In this document: positions 24,302 through 33,570 of the stretch, one piece after another
Layout: each line of letters opens with the position of its first letter
Position numbering within the stretch: the first letter of the stretch is position 1
Origin: Nematostella vectensis
Lineage: Eukaryota; Cnidaria; Anthozoa; Actiniaria; Edwardsiidae
Direction of reading: 5' to 3'
Assembly: GCF_932526225.1 (NCBI RefSeq)
Contig: NC_064048.1
Location: 10,734,688 to 10,798,687, forward strand
DNA: 64,000 nucleotides
Notes under the pieces: model-generated
The model's input: only the letters and a program-made list of their open reading frames with translations
The model's database searches: none
What the model was told of the DNA's origin: nothing
Made by a program: the position numbers and the translations under genes

Positions 24302-27300
24302 TTACTATAGGCATCACCGATCACCAGGAACATGTGTCCTTCGAAAGGTCCTGCATAGTCAATATGTATGCGAGACCAAGGTCTAGACGGCCACTCCCAC
24401 GGATGTAGGGGTGCAGTAGAAGGTGCCTTAGCATTACTTTGGCAGCTTGTGCAATCTTTCACCTTTTGCTCAATATCCGCGTCCAGGCCAGGCCACCAGA
24501 AATAGCTTCGGGCTAACATTTTCATGCGAACCATTCCAGGATGTCCATCATGTAGTTCCTGGAGAAGCTTGACTCTTCCTTGAGGAGGAATGACTACGCG
24601 AGAGCCCCAGAGTAGACAGCCATCCTGACAGCTAAGTTGGTGCTTTCTATAAGAGTAGGGCTTGAACTCAATGCGATCATTTGAATTGGGCCAACCGGAC
24701 ATTACTTGGTGTCGTACTGCACTAAGAATAGGATCTTTTGAGGTCCAACGCTCAATGTCCTTGACTTTAACGGGTGTGTTGACTTCAAGATGATTCATTA
24801 CAAACATAATGTCGCCAGGCACTGGAACATTTCTGGTTTCATTTGGCAATGGCAGCCGGCTCAGGCCATCGGCATTACCATTTTTCTGGCCTTCTCGATA
24901 TACTAAAGTGTATGAGTAGCCTGACAGGAATACCGCCCACCTCAATATGCGTGGTGAGGCTGAGGTCGGTATTTGTTTAGTTGACTGTAGCAGACCCAGC
25001 AGGGGTTTGTGATCAGTGTAGATGGTAAAACTCCGTCCATATAAGTATGAGTGGAACTTCCTCACCCCGAACATGATGGCTGCTGCTCCTTTGTCGAGCT
25101 GTGAATAGTTCTTTTCGGCTGGGGACAGAGTACGTGAGGCATATGAAATAGGACGTTCAGTCCCATCATCCATCACATGTGAAATAACACAACCAAGACC
25201 ATATGGTGATGCGTCACAAGCAAGGGTTAACTCTCTTTCCAAGCTGTAATGCACTAGAAGTTGTGAAGAGTGAAGTGTGGACTTGGCTTGGTTCCAAGAT
25301 TTTTCATGTGCTTCACTCCAGTTCCAAGGTGTGTCTTTGACTAACAGCTGATGTAAAGGAGATAGTATTGTAGTGATGTTAGGTATGTAACAAGCGTAAT
25401 AGTTAAGCATGCCTAAAAAGGCTTGCAGTTCTTTCAGATTAGAAGGTCTCGGTGACTCTTGAATTGCTTTGATTTTCTCGTCAAGGGGGTGGATACCATC
25501 TTTGTCTATGCGGTGTCCCAGGTAAGTGACTTCAGGTGCTTGAAAAATGCACTTCGAACGTTTAAGACGGACGCCAGCTTTGTCCAGACGTGACAGGACT
25601 TCTGTTAGACTTTTGAGATGATCTGCTGATGTCTTCCCGGCAATGAGAATATCATCTATTCGTACTACAACATTCGGAATACCCTGCAGTAAATTTTCCA
25701 TTGTGCGTTGGAAAATCCCAGGGGCTGAGGCAATGCCGTAGCACAGTCTATTGTACTCAAATAGGCCTTTATGAGTGGTGATAGTGGTGTACTTCTTTGA
25801 TTCTTCATCTAACTCAAGTTGTTGATAAGCTTGACTCAGATCTAGTTTTGTAAACTGCACTCCACCTCCAAGTTGAGCTAGCAGATCCTCTGTTTTAGGA
25901 ATTGGGTAATTGTCAAGTTTGCTAACTTGGTTCAAAGTAACTTTGAAGTCTCCACAAATGCGTATAGACTCATCAGATTTGACAATGGGCACAATGGGTG
26001 TTGCCCATTCCGAAAATTGAACTGGACGAATTGTTCCTTCTTCTAACAAACGGTCCAATTCTCTCCCTACCTTCTGACGTCGTGCATATTCTACCGTGCG
26101 AGGTTTGAAGTACTTGGGTTTGGCTTGAGGATCAACGTATATCTTTGCTTTCACTCCTTGAATTGTCCCTAGTCCTTCCTTGAATAAATTTTCATGTTTC
26201 TTTAGCAGGTCAGACACATCAGGGGATACAACTTGAACTAGGAAAATCTCTGGCCATGACAACTTAACATGTTGTAACCAATCTCGTCCAAAGAGACTGG
26301 GCACCTTGCCTTGTACAACTATAACTGGCAAGTGTTCAAAGAAGTCCTTGTACTTGACTTCCACTACAAGCTTTCCTAAAACTGGAATTGTCTCCCCGGT
26401 GTATGTTTTCAAGGTTAGCTTGGTATCTTGCAGATTGAGAGATGAACCCTCAATGTTCTTCAATTGATCAAAAATGTCCTCTCCGATTACTGAAAGTGAT
26501 GCACCAGTGTCCAGTTCCATTTGAACTTTAAGACCATTTAATTCAACATCTACTACATACGGATTTTGGCGGTTGCCTTGACTGACAGCAAACAATGGAT
26601 ATATATCTTCATCTTCTATTTCTTTATCAGTATCCAAGACATGAATTGCTGGTTTCCCTTGTTTTGGATGGTGGTTTGAATTTGGCTTGGTTGTCTCGGA
26701 CGACTTTTTTGCTTTTTTGAGACATTTGGCAACAATATGTCCTTTCTTTTTACAATAATGGCACGTGGCCTCCTTGAAACGACATTTTGACGGGTGGTGA
26801 TTTTTTCCACAACGATAACACTCTTTATTTTCGCTTTTAGAACGCGGTAAGGGCGAAGAACTGACCTTTTTTACAGATGCAGACGTTGAACTTAACGTAG
26901 AAGGAGCAGATTGAAGATCGGCCATGTGCTGTGCGGTCGTTTCCATAGACGAAGCAATGTCGTAAGCTTTTTTGAAAGTTAAGTTCTCTTCTGATAGCAA
27001 ACGCCTTTGGATTCTTTCATTGTTAATTCCAGACACCAGACGATCACGCAGCATATTTTCCAGACTGCCACCAAAATTGCAGTATTCTGCCATGTTTCGT
27101 AGAGCCGCTACAAAGTCAGACACGTTCTCCCCGCTCAATCTGAAACGGTTATTGAACTTGTGCCGTTGCACGCTTTTACTCGGTTTTGGGTTGAAATGGC
27201 TCTTTACCAAGGTGCACAAGTCAGCATAAGATTTCTCTCCAGGTTTCGCTGGGGCCAGCAGATCAGACATTAATTTGTAGGTTTTTTTCCCTACCGAACT

Positions 27301-27444
27301 GAGGAGGATTGCACGGCGTATTTTCAAGTCATCGTCAGACGTAGTTACTCCATTTGCTTCAAAATAGAAGTTTAGACGCTCGATATACTGTTCCCATGAA
27401 TCAGAATCTCTGTCGAATTCGTCTATTTTGCCGTAGGTTGCCAT
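24244..27444 (-). CDS. Gag-Pol polyprotein of the Ty3/gypsy element (truncated integrase)
   Basis: A single 1066-residue frame. Start chosen at ATG 27444 (MATYGKIDEF), because the upstream in-frame stretch overlaps the LTR and primer site. Order: Gag (1-180), two zinc knuckles (about 209-241, CYRCGKNHHPSKC and CHYCKKKGHIVAKC), aspartic protease (LDTGAS near 311), reverse transcriptase (about 470-660), RNase H (about 740-810 with ACDAS and YTDHKPL), and the integrase HHCC zinc domain. The frame stops soon after the first integrase catalytic aspartate (HIDYAGPF). The RT active site reads VRIDDIL where the family has Y/F-x-D-D. Gag and Pol are fused in one frame. Confidence 0.93.
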   Translation of the reverse strand: MATYGKIDEFDRDSDSWEQYIERLNFYFEANGVTTSDDDLKIRRAILLSSVGKKTYKLMSDLLAPAKPGEKSYADLCTLVKSHFNPKPSKSVQRHKFNNRFRLSGENVSDFVAALRNMAEYCNFGGSLENMLRDRLVSGINNERIQRRLLSEENLTFKKAYDIASSMETTAQHMADLQSAPSTLSSTSASVKKVSSSPLPRSKSENKECYRCGKNHHPSKCRFKEATCHYCKKKGHIVAKCLKKAKKSSETTKPNSNHHPKQGKPAIHVLDTDKEIEDEDIYPLFAVSQGNRQNPYVVDVELNGLKVQMELDTGASLSVIGEDIFDQLKNIEGSSLNLQDTKLTLKTYTGETIPVLGKLVVEVKYKDFFEHLPVIVVQGKVPSLFGRDWLQHVKLSWPEIFLVQVVSPDVSDLLKKHENLFKEGLGTIQGVKAKIYVDPQAKPKYFKPRTVEYARRQKVGRELDRLLEEGTIRPVQFSEWATPIVPIVKSDESIRICGDFKVTLNQVSKLDNYPIPKTEDLLAQLGGGVQFTKLDLSQAYQQLELDEESKKYTTITTHKGLFEYNRLCYGIASAPGIFQRTMENLLQGIPNVVVRIDDILIAGKTSADHLKSLTEVLSRLDKAGVRLKRSKCIFQAPEVTYLGHRIDKDGIHPLDEKIKAIQESPRPSNLKELQAFLGMLNYYACYIPNITTILSPLHQLLVKDTPWNWSEAHEKSWNQAKSTLHSSQLLVHYSLERELTLACDASPYGLGCVISHVMDDGTERPISYASRTLSPAEKNYSQLDKGAAAIMFGVRKFHSYLYGRSFTIYTDHKPLLGLLQSTKQIPTSASPRILRWAVFLSGYSYTLVYREGQKNGNADGLSRLPLPNETRNVPVPGDIMFVMNHLEVNTPVKVKDIERWTSKDPILSAVRHQVMSGWPNSNDRIEFKPYSYRKHQLSCQDGCLLWGSRVVIPPQGRVKLLQELHDGHPGMVRMKMLARSYFWWPGLDADIEQKVKDCTSCQSNAKAPSTAPLHPWEWPSRPWSRIHIDYAGPFEGHMFLVIGDAYSKWIEVFKTNSSTAAVTIQK

Positions 27445-27469
27445 TTCCGAAATCCTCGTCGCCAAAAAA

Positions 27470-27592
27470 TGTAATGTATTTGAGAAAAACCTTAGGATCA
27501 AAACGAATAAACAGTAATGGCGGACTCTCGTTGTTTATTGCTGTTACCCAGAAAACCTTGCGGTCATACAAACAGGAATCCCAAACATTACA
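27470..27592 (-). repeat. LTR, 5' copy for the minus-strand element
   Basis: 123 bp, identical by eye to 23549-23671. Transcription of the element would start here and run toward lower coordinates. Confidence 0.93.
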
Positions 27593-27597
27593 GTCAA
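27593..27597. repeat. Target-site duplication GTCAA, right copy
   Basis: Adjoins the right LTR and matches 23544-23548. Confidence 0.92.
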
Positions 27598-28074
27598 CTA
27601 TTCAAGATACCTCTCATCGTATCTGTCAAAAATGTCTGGTGGATTTTCTGTCCAAGTCGGAGAGGGGAATCCTTTTGGGAAGATACCAGTAGACCAAGCA
27701 TGTGAAAGACGGTAAACAAGGACACCCAAACATCTGGTGGCACTAAAGGGTTCAGCCTGAAAGCCAAAAGCGGTAAGCAAGTTTTACCTCATTGCGGAAT
27801 ACAGAAGCATGTTCTAACGAAACCTTAAAGAGATCCTTCATATCTGCAGAGCGATTCAAGTTCTCAGCATACTGACCTTCAGCAGAGCAGGATCTCGAAA
27901 GATGAAGCTGACGTTCAATCGCTGTCAACGGGTAAACTGGCATCTGAAGAAGTTAAAAGGGATCTTATGTCTGCTCTAGATGTCGGCGAGAAGGCCTTCC
28001 GGAAATTTTGGCAAGAGAGGTTGGAGGCAAACCCACCAATAGTCAAGTTCCACGATACCCTGACTAAGGCAAAA

Positions 28075-28214
<140 letters not shown>

Positions 28215-28289
28215 TGGATATACGCACGCTAAGAATGGACCATTCCTTCAAATTTCGCACTTTCAAATTCAAGTTATGGAGGGACAGGC

Positions 28290-29965
28290 ACCGCCCCTCT
28301 CCTCTCGCATGATGTAGATGTCAACGTTTTGTGTTAGGGTTAACCCTATTCAGACTGGGGGGGCTCTTTAATCCCCCACTCCTCTCGCATGATGTAGATG
28401 TCAACGTTTTATGTTAGGGTTAACCCTATTCAGACTGGGGGGTCCCTTTAAGCCCCCCCCTCCTCTCGCATGATGTAGATGTCAACGTTTTGTGTTAGGG
28501 TTAACCCTATTCAGACTGGGGGGGGGGGGGGGCTCTTTAATCCCCCACTCCTCTCGCATGATGTAGATGTCAACGTTTTGTGTTAGGGTTAACCCTATTC
28601 AGACTGGGGGGGGGGGGGGGCTCTTTAATCCCCCCCTCCTCTCGCATGATGTAAATGTCAACGTTTTGTTTTAGGGTTAACCCTATTGAGACTGGGGGGT
28701 CTCTTTAACCCCCCCCCCCCCTCCTCTCGCATGGTGTAGATGTCAACGTTTTGTGTTAGGATTAACCCTATTCAGACTGGGGGGTCTCTTTAAGCTCCCC
28801 CCTCCTCTCACATGATGTAGATGTCAACGTTTTGTGTTAGGGTTAACCCTATTCAGACTGGGGGTTCTCTTTAAGCCCCCCTCCTCTCGCATGATGTAGA
28901 TGTCAACGTTTTGTGTTAGGGTTAACCCTATTGAGACTGGGGGGTCTCTTTAACCCCCCCCCCCTCCTCTCGCATGGTGTAGATGTCAACGTTTTGTGTT
29001 AGGATTAACCCTATTTAGACTGGGGGGTCTCTTTAAGCTCCCCCCTCCTCTCACATGATGTAGATGTCAACGTTTTGTGTTAGGGTTAACCCTATTCAGA
29101 CTGGGGGGTCTCTTTAAGCTCCCCCCTCCTCTCGCATGATGTAGATGTCAACGTTTTGTGTTAGGGTTAACCCTATTCAGACTGGGGGGTCTCTTTAACC
29201 CCCCCCCCCCCTCCTCTCGCATGATGTAGATGTCAACGTTTTGTGTTAGGGTTAACCCTATTCAGACTGGGGGGTCTCTTTAAGCTCCCCCCTCCTCTCA
29301 CATGATGTAGATGTCAACGTTTTGTGTTAGGGTTAACCCTATTTAGACTGGGGGGGCTCTTTAAGTCCCCCCCTCCTCTCGCATGATGTAGATGTCAACG
29401 TTTTGTGTTAGGGTTAAACCTTTTTAGACTGGGAAGGGGGTCTCTTTAACCCCCCCCCCCTCTCGCATGGTGTAGATGTCAACGTTTTGTGTTAGGGTTA
29501 ACCCTATTCAGACTGGGGGGTCTCTTTAAGCCCCCCCCCCTCCTCTCGCATGATGTAGATGTCAACGTTTTGTGTTAGGGTTAACCCTATTCAGACTGGG
29601 GGGTCTCTTTAAGCTCCCCCCTCCTCTCACATGATGTAGATGTCAACGTTTTGTGTTAGGGTTAACCCTATTCAGACTGGGGGGGCTCTTTAAGCCCCCC
29701 CCTCTTCTCGCATGATGTAGATGTCAACGTTTCGTGTTAGGGTTAACCCTATTCAGACTGGGGGGGGGGGGGCTCTTTAATCCCCCACTCCTCTCGCATG
29801 ATGTAGATGTCAACGTTTTGTGTTAGGGTTAACCCTATTCAGACTGGGGGGGCTCTTTAACCCCCCCCCTCCTCTCGCATGATGTAGATGTCAACGTTTT
29901 GTGTTAGGGTTAACCCTGTTCAGACTGGGGGGGGGGGGGGGAGGGGGCTCTTTAAGCTCCCCCTC
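28290..29965. repeat. Satellite, about 80-90-bp unit with a telomere-hexamer palindrome
   Basis: About 20 copies. Each holds CTCCTCTCGCATGATGTAG, ATGTCAACGTTTTG, the palindrome TTAGGGTTAACCCTA, TTCAGACTGGGG and CTCTTTAA, then a C-run. Length differences come mostly from the G-run and C-run, which are complementary and could pair. A diverged stray copy (ACCCTATTCAGACTGGGG then TTAAGCCCCC) lies at about 30839-30890. Confidence 0.95.
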
Positions 29966-31340
29966 AGGGAAAATTGGTATAACTTCTGAACCATAGAAGC
30001 TAAAAGGCTAAAACTTGATGTCTTTTTCAAAAATCTATCTGCGGACGTTTTGATGACATTGACAATTCGAGGAGACGCTCCATGTTACCATGGCCATTAC
30101 CATGGCCATACCATTTATATTTTGGTCCTGTTTCTCAGATTTAAATGCCTCTTTTGACTTTATAAGTTTGTTTAGGTGACAAGTTTCACAACAGCGCTAG
30201 AATTTTTTACCTCGGATATTTGTGGGGGAGGGTTGGGTACATTTTGCTCCCTCGAAGCTTGCTAAAAATGTCACTAGATGTATTAGATAATATTATGCAT
30301 TTATCATTACTAAGAGCAGTAATACATGCATGCAAATACTTTTTTGTAATGATTACATATTTTTTTTCTTTTGCAAAAATCATAAGAATCCAAAATTTTT
30401 CCAAAAAATTGATCATAAACGTTTTTTTTTTGCATTGTAAAGCCGTTAAAAGGTTGATTTTGACATATCTAAATGATGTAAAATGATATCAACCCGATTT
30501 CAACCCGATATAATTTAGGCAATATTTGAAAGAATATCTAGACATCGTATTTATTCATTATTACGTCATAATTGATTCGACCACACCTAAAATAGAGCGT
30601 GACGATTCGTTGCATGTGGTGATTATTGTGTGTACGTTTGATGGTAATAGCCTAAGCGGTTCATGAAATACTTTTAGCCTCCCCCTCCCCCTCCAGTCAC
30701 AGACAGCTCAAAATAACCCAGTCTGAATAGTGTTAATGTAATAACTGCCGCTTAATGTAACACTAACGCTTAATTCAGTGTAACACTAACGCTAAATGTA
30801 AGAACAAATCAACGCTTAAGGCAATAAAACAGTTAACGCTTAACCCTATTCAGACTGGGGGGGGGAGGGGGGGGGGGGTTAAGCCCCCTTCCGAGAAAAT
30901 GGCTTTCTGAACAATAGCATAGCTAAGAGGCTAAAACTTTTTTTTTAAGGTAAGTTTTCCTTAAAAAAATGTTTGCGGTGCGTATCGCATGTTTGTGGTG
31001 CGTGTCTCATGCATTTCTTAGCATACGCTGCAATAAAAGTAAATACGACTGTTTGTTGTGCAATAAACCTTATTGGATATAGAATTTTATAATCAGCTAT
31101 TTACAGGTTCCCTTATTCTCATATTATTTGTGAAGTTTGGACCTATTCCAAATCCTTCTAAATCTAGTACAAAGTCTCTAAAGCTTATGGAAATGATGAA
31201 GTTTTTGTATTGATAAATATGATGAAAAGGCCTGAATACAAGGGTAAACGAAATAGGCCAATATGATGTCTGTCTGAGTTATCACTCGTTCAATTTCATT
31301 GTTTGATGGCCGTTCATAAACAGTGTATGTATCACTAGGG
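29966..31340. other. No gene recognised; satellite fringe
   Basis: AT-rich sequence with short frames that show no domain. Positions 30730-30845 have loose repeats of AACACTAACGCTTAA. The single diverged satellite unit at about 30839-30890 suggests the array once extended here or transposed. Confidence 0.5.
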
Positions 31341-31343
31341 AAG

Positions 31344-31480
31344 ATGGCGCGATAGCTCAATGGAATCGTCTCTATCTCTCACGCAAGAGGACCAGGGTTC
31401 GAACCCGGGTCAAGTCAGCTTGGTAGTGTAAAAACCTGAATCTTCATATTGGGCACTGTGAGCCCCTCGTCTTCTCGGAT
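31344..31480 (+). mobile_element. tRNA-derived SINE head
   Basis: A-box-like TAGCTCAATGG (31353-31363) and a perfect B box GGTTCGAACCC (31396-31406) at pol III spacing. Acceptor-stem ends do not pair, so this is a SINE head rather than a tRNA gene. It is followed by a non-tRNA body (TTGGGCACTGTGAGCCCCTCG) that leads directly into the 26-bp array. Confidence 0.75.
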
Positions 31481-31484
31481 GAGG

Positions 31485-31905
31485 ACATAGAGGTCCCGTC
31501 TCTCACCATAACATAGAGGTCCCGTCTCTCACCATAACATAGAGGTCCCGTCTCTCACCATAACATAGAGGTCCCGTCTCTCACCATAACATAGAGATCC
31601 TGTCTCTCACCATAACATAGAGGTCCCGTCTCTCACCATAACATAGAGGTCCCGTCTCTCACCATAACATAGAGGTCCCGTCTGTCACCATAACATAGAG
31701 GTCCCGTCTCTGACCATAACATAGAGGTCCCGTCTCTCACCATAACATAGAGATCCCGTCTCTCACCATAACATAGAGGTCCCGTCTCTCACCATAACAT
31801 AGAGGTCCCGTCTCTCACCATAACATAGAGGTCCCGTCTCTCACCATAACATAGAGGTCCCATCTCTCACCATAACATAGAGGTCCCGTCTCTCACCATA
31901 ACTTA
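31485..31905. repeat. Minisatellite, 26-bp unit, about 16 copies
   Basis: Unit: CATAGAGGTCCCGTCTCTC plus ACCATAA. Very homogeneous, with few substitutions. It sits inside the SINE body, since SINE-like words (GTGAAAGTACCGCCATGGATGC; GGATCCCTCGTC) resume after it at 31906-32140. The array probably arose by slippage of a segment of the SINE. Confidence 0.95.
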
Positions 31906-32140
31906 AAAACCTGTATTTGGAAGTGAAAGTACCGCCATGGATGCTGGTTTCATCGTACATATCTTCTTCAAGAGGCAGTTGGTGCAAGAGGACAGGAGAC
32001 TCTCCACAATAGGGACAGTGGATCCCTCGTCTAACCCCTCGTCTTCTTTTATAAGGGCGTTAACACAGGGTTTTTGTGTCGCACCGCAACTCATTAACCT
32101 GTATTGGACGTGAAGGCATCACTATGGACGCTGGTCCCAT
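31906..32140 (+). mobile_element. SINE body/tail fragments after the array
   Basis: Two related segments: AACCTGTATTTGGAAGTGAAAG with GCCATGGATGCTGG (31910-31950) and AACCTGTATTGGACGTGAAGG with CTATGGACGCTGG (32096-32135). CCCCTCGTCTTCT before the second matches 31456-31468 of the SINE. This suggests two overlapping SINE copies. Confidence 0.6.
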
Positions 32141-32299
32141 GGTACGTATCCTATTCTTCTTGCTTTTATGGATAAATAATATAAGATTTTTACTGCCGTT
32201 CTCTGCTTGCACAGAATGCATTTTATGAAACAGTTGTATGTTCATAGTATTTCTTGGGACTCAAAGTAATAGCCGGTTTGCACCTGGCAGATTAGTTAC

Positions 32300-32475
32300 T
32301 TTTTTGAGTGGCAATTTCAAGCCAAAATATAGATAGACATGGCTGCGCCCGTCACACCTTAGTCTTTCTCAGCGCCAAATAGGTAGGTTTTTGTTGTTAT
32401 TTTGTCGCAAATGATCCGCGCTTTTTCGCCCAATAACGTTATTTCTTAGTGCGAGTTGCCTATTGTCAATTGGAC
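32300..32475 (+). repeat. Dispersed repeat family C, copy 2
   Basis: Diverged match to 9390-9620 on the same strand (TTCAAGCCAAAATA, ATGGCTG, CCGTCAC, TTAGTGCGAGTTGC-type words). Confidence 0.6.
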
Positions 32476-32502
32476 GTCGTCGTTTCCCTACATGTTTTGT
32501 CA

Positions 32503-33570
32503 TCACATAGAATGGGCCCCATTCCTAGTTCGAGTCTCCCCGCTTTGGGAGTTCCCACCTTCAGTACCCACCACAGGGTGCCCAATCCTGTCTAGCTCCA
32601 ATTCTCCCGGCTCCAGTCTTTGTCTTTGTTGACATGAAAGAATCTTGACAAATTCCCTTCTGAAGGAGCGGTTCAGCGCACCATAGACGAACGGCGTGCA
32701 CGCACTACTCAGGGCGACAAGGCAGTTCAAAACACGTGCGGCGATTATCGGCACTGAGCCCACAATCGCACGGACGATCAGCAGTGCTACGGAGACAGGC
32801 AACCAGCAGATGAGAAATGCGAAAACGAGGGTGAATAAAGTGCGGGTGATTTTCACTTCCTCGACGCTCAGCCTGAGCTCGCTGCGCTGATTTCGCACGT
32901 TTAAGGAACTCGTGACGTTGCGTCGATGTTTGCGCACGCGCAGAGATACGGCGGTGTAACAGAATATGATGAGGAGCATGGGGAGAGCGATGAACACCAG
33001 GGTGGCGAAGAGCGTGTATGGAGACTGCGCGCGCATGTTGTAGAAACTCATAGAGCAGCCAGCGGTCTGGGAACTAAATGTGAACTGCGCATACCCAAGA
33101 ACAGACGGTAATAAGCGGACGAGCGCTGGGAAAACCCAAATAAAAGCCAAGAAAATGAAACACTTCCGAACCGTAAAATGTTTTCTGTACACTTTCGGGC
33201 GACAGATTCTGAGATAGCGATTCAAGGCAATGAGTGAAATAGTGTATATTGAGACGTACACGAGAAACTTGCTGCAGAATCCGTATAACTGACAACCGAG
33301 GCTTCCGTATACCCAGCGCCCGAGAGCAGACGTCCCGGCAGCCATTGGGAGTGTAATGCATGCTGTCAGGAGATCAGTGGTCGAGAGGGCGACCACTAGC
33401 ATGTTAGTGATACTACGCATGCGCGGGTTGCGATACACGACGATACAGATCAATAGATTTCCTACGAAGATGACGATGTCTAGCGTGACGTATGCAGTGG
33501 TTTCTATGACAACCCAGGTTAAGGAGCGAGGTTGTAGCTCCAGTGACATTGCGGGCTCGCTTTGTAACAT
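32503..33570 (-). CDS. Rhodopsin-class (class A) G protein-coupled receptor, orphan, melatonin-receptor-like features
   Basis: Single-exon frame of 355 residues with seven hydrophobic segments. Hallmarks: GNLLIC in TM1; the conserved aspartate in TM2 (STTDLL); the TM3 cysteine (LGCQLYG) with an extracellular-loop-2 cysteine (TAGCSMS); NRYLRI in place of DRY; CWLPV in TM6; and TPFVYGALNRSFRREF in place of NPxxY followed by a helix-8-like segment. The NRY form and the YG after TM7 recall melatonin-type and related invertebrate receptors, but ligand assignment is not possible by eye. The N-terminus is short with no signal peptide. An alternative in-frame ATG (MSLELQ) at 33549 could be the true start. 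Intronless class A receptors are common in cnidarians. Confidence 0.92.
   Translation of the reverse strand: MLQSEPAMSLELQPRSLTWVVIETTAYVTLDIVIFVGNLLICIVVYRNPRMRSITNMLVVALSTTDLLTACITLPMAAGTSALGRWVYGSLGCQLYGFCSKFLVYVSIYTISLIALNRYLRICRPKVYRKHFTVRKCFIFLAFIWVFPALVRLLPSVLGYAQFTFSSQTAGCSMSFYNMRAQSPYTLFATLVFIALPMLLIIFCYTAVSLRVRKHRRNVTSSLNVRNQRSELRLSVEEVKITRTLFTLVFAFLICWLPVSVALLIVRAIVGSVPIIAARVLNCLVALSSACTPFVYGALNRSFRREFVKILSCQQRQRLEPGELELDRIGHPVVGTEGGNSQSGETRTRNGAHSM

Larger units (their letters stand above)
23549..27592 (-). mobile_element. Ty3/gypsy LTR retrotransposon, full-length but integrase-deleted
   Basis: A 4044-bp insertion bounded by two 123-bp LTRs (23549-23671 and 27470-27592) that appear identical base for base, beginning TGTAATG and ending CATTACA. 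The 5-bp target duplication GTCAA is at 23544-23548 and 27593-27597. In the element's orientation the 5' LTR is the right one. It is followed by a primer-binding-site candidate TGGCGACGAGGAT (about 27464-27452). A G-rich polypurine-like tract (GGGTGGGGCAG) lies just before the 3' LTR. Identical LTRs imply a recent insertion, yet the integrase core is truncated. Confidence 0.95.

Noticed and set aside
28290-29965. Telomere or subtelomere boundary
   Set aside because: The hexamer occurs only as a two-copy palindrome inside a longer satellite unit, with no run of tandem TTAGGG.
31344-31420. tRNA gene
   Set aside because: A and B boxes are good, but the acceptor stem does not pair and the sequence continues as a SINE body.
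31485-31905. CRISPR-like array
   Set aside because: Units are contiguous without variable spacers and the genome is eukaryotic.
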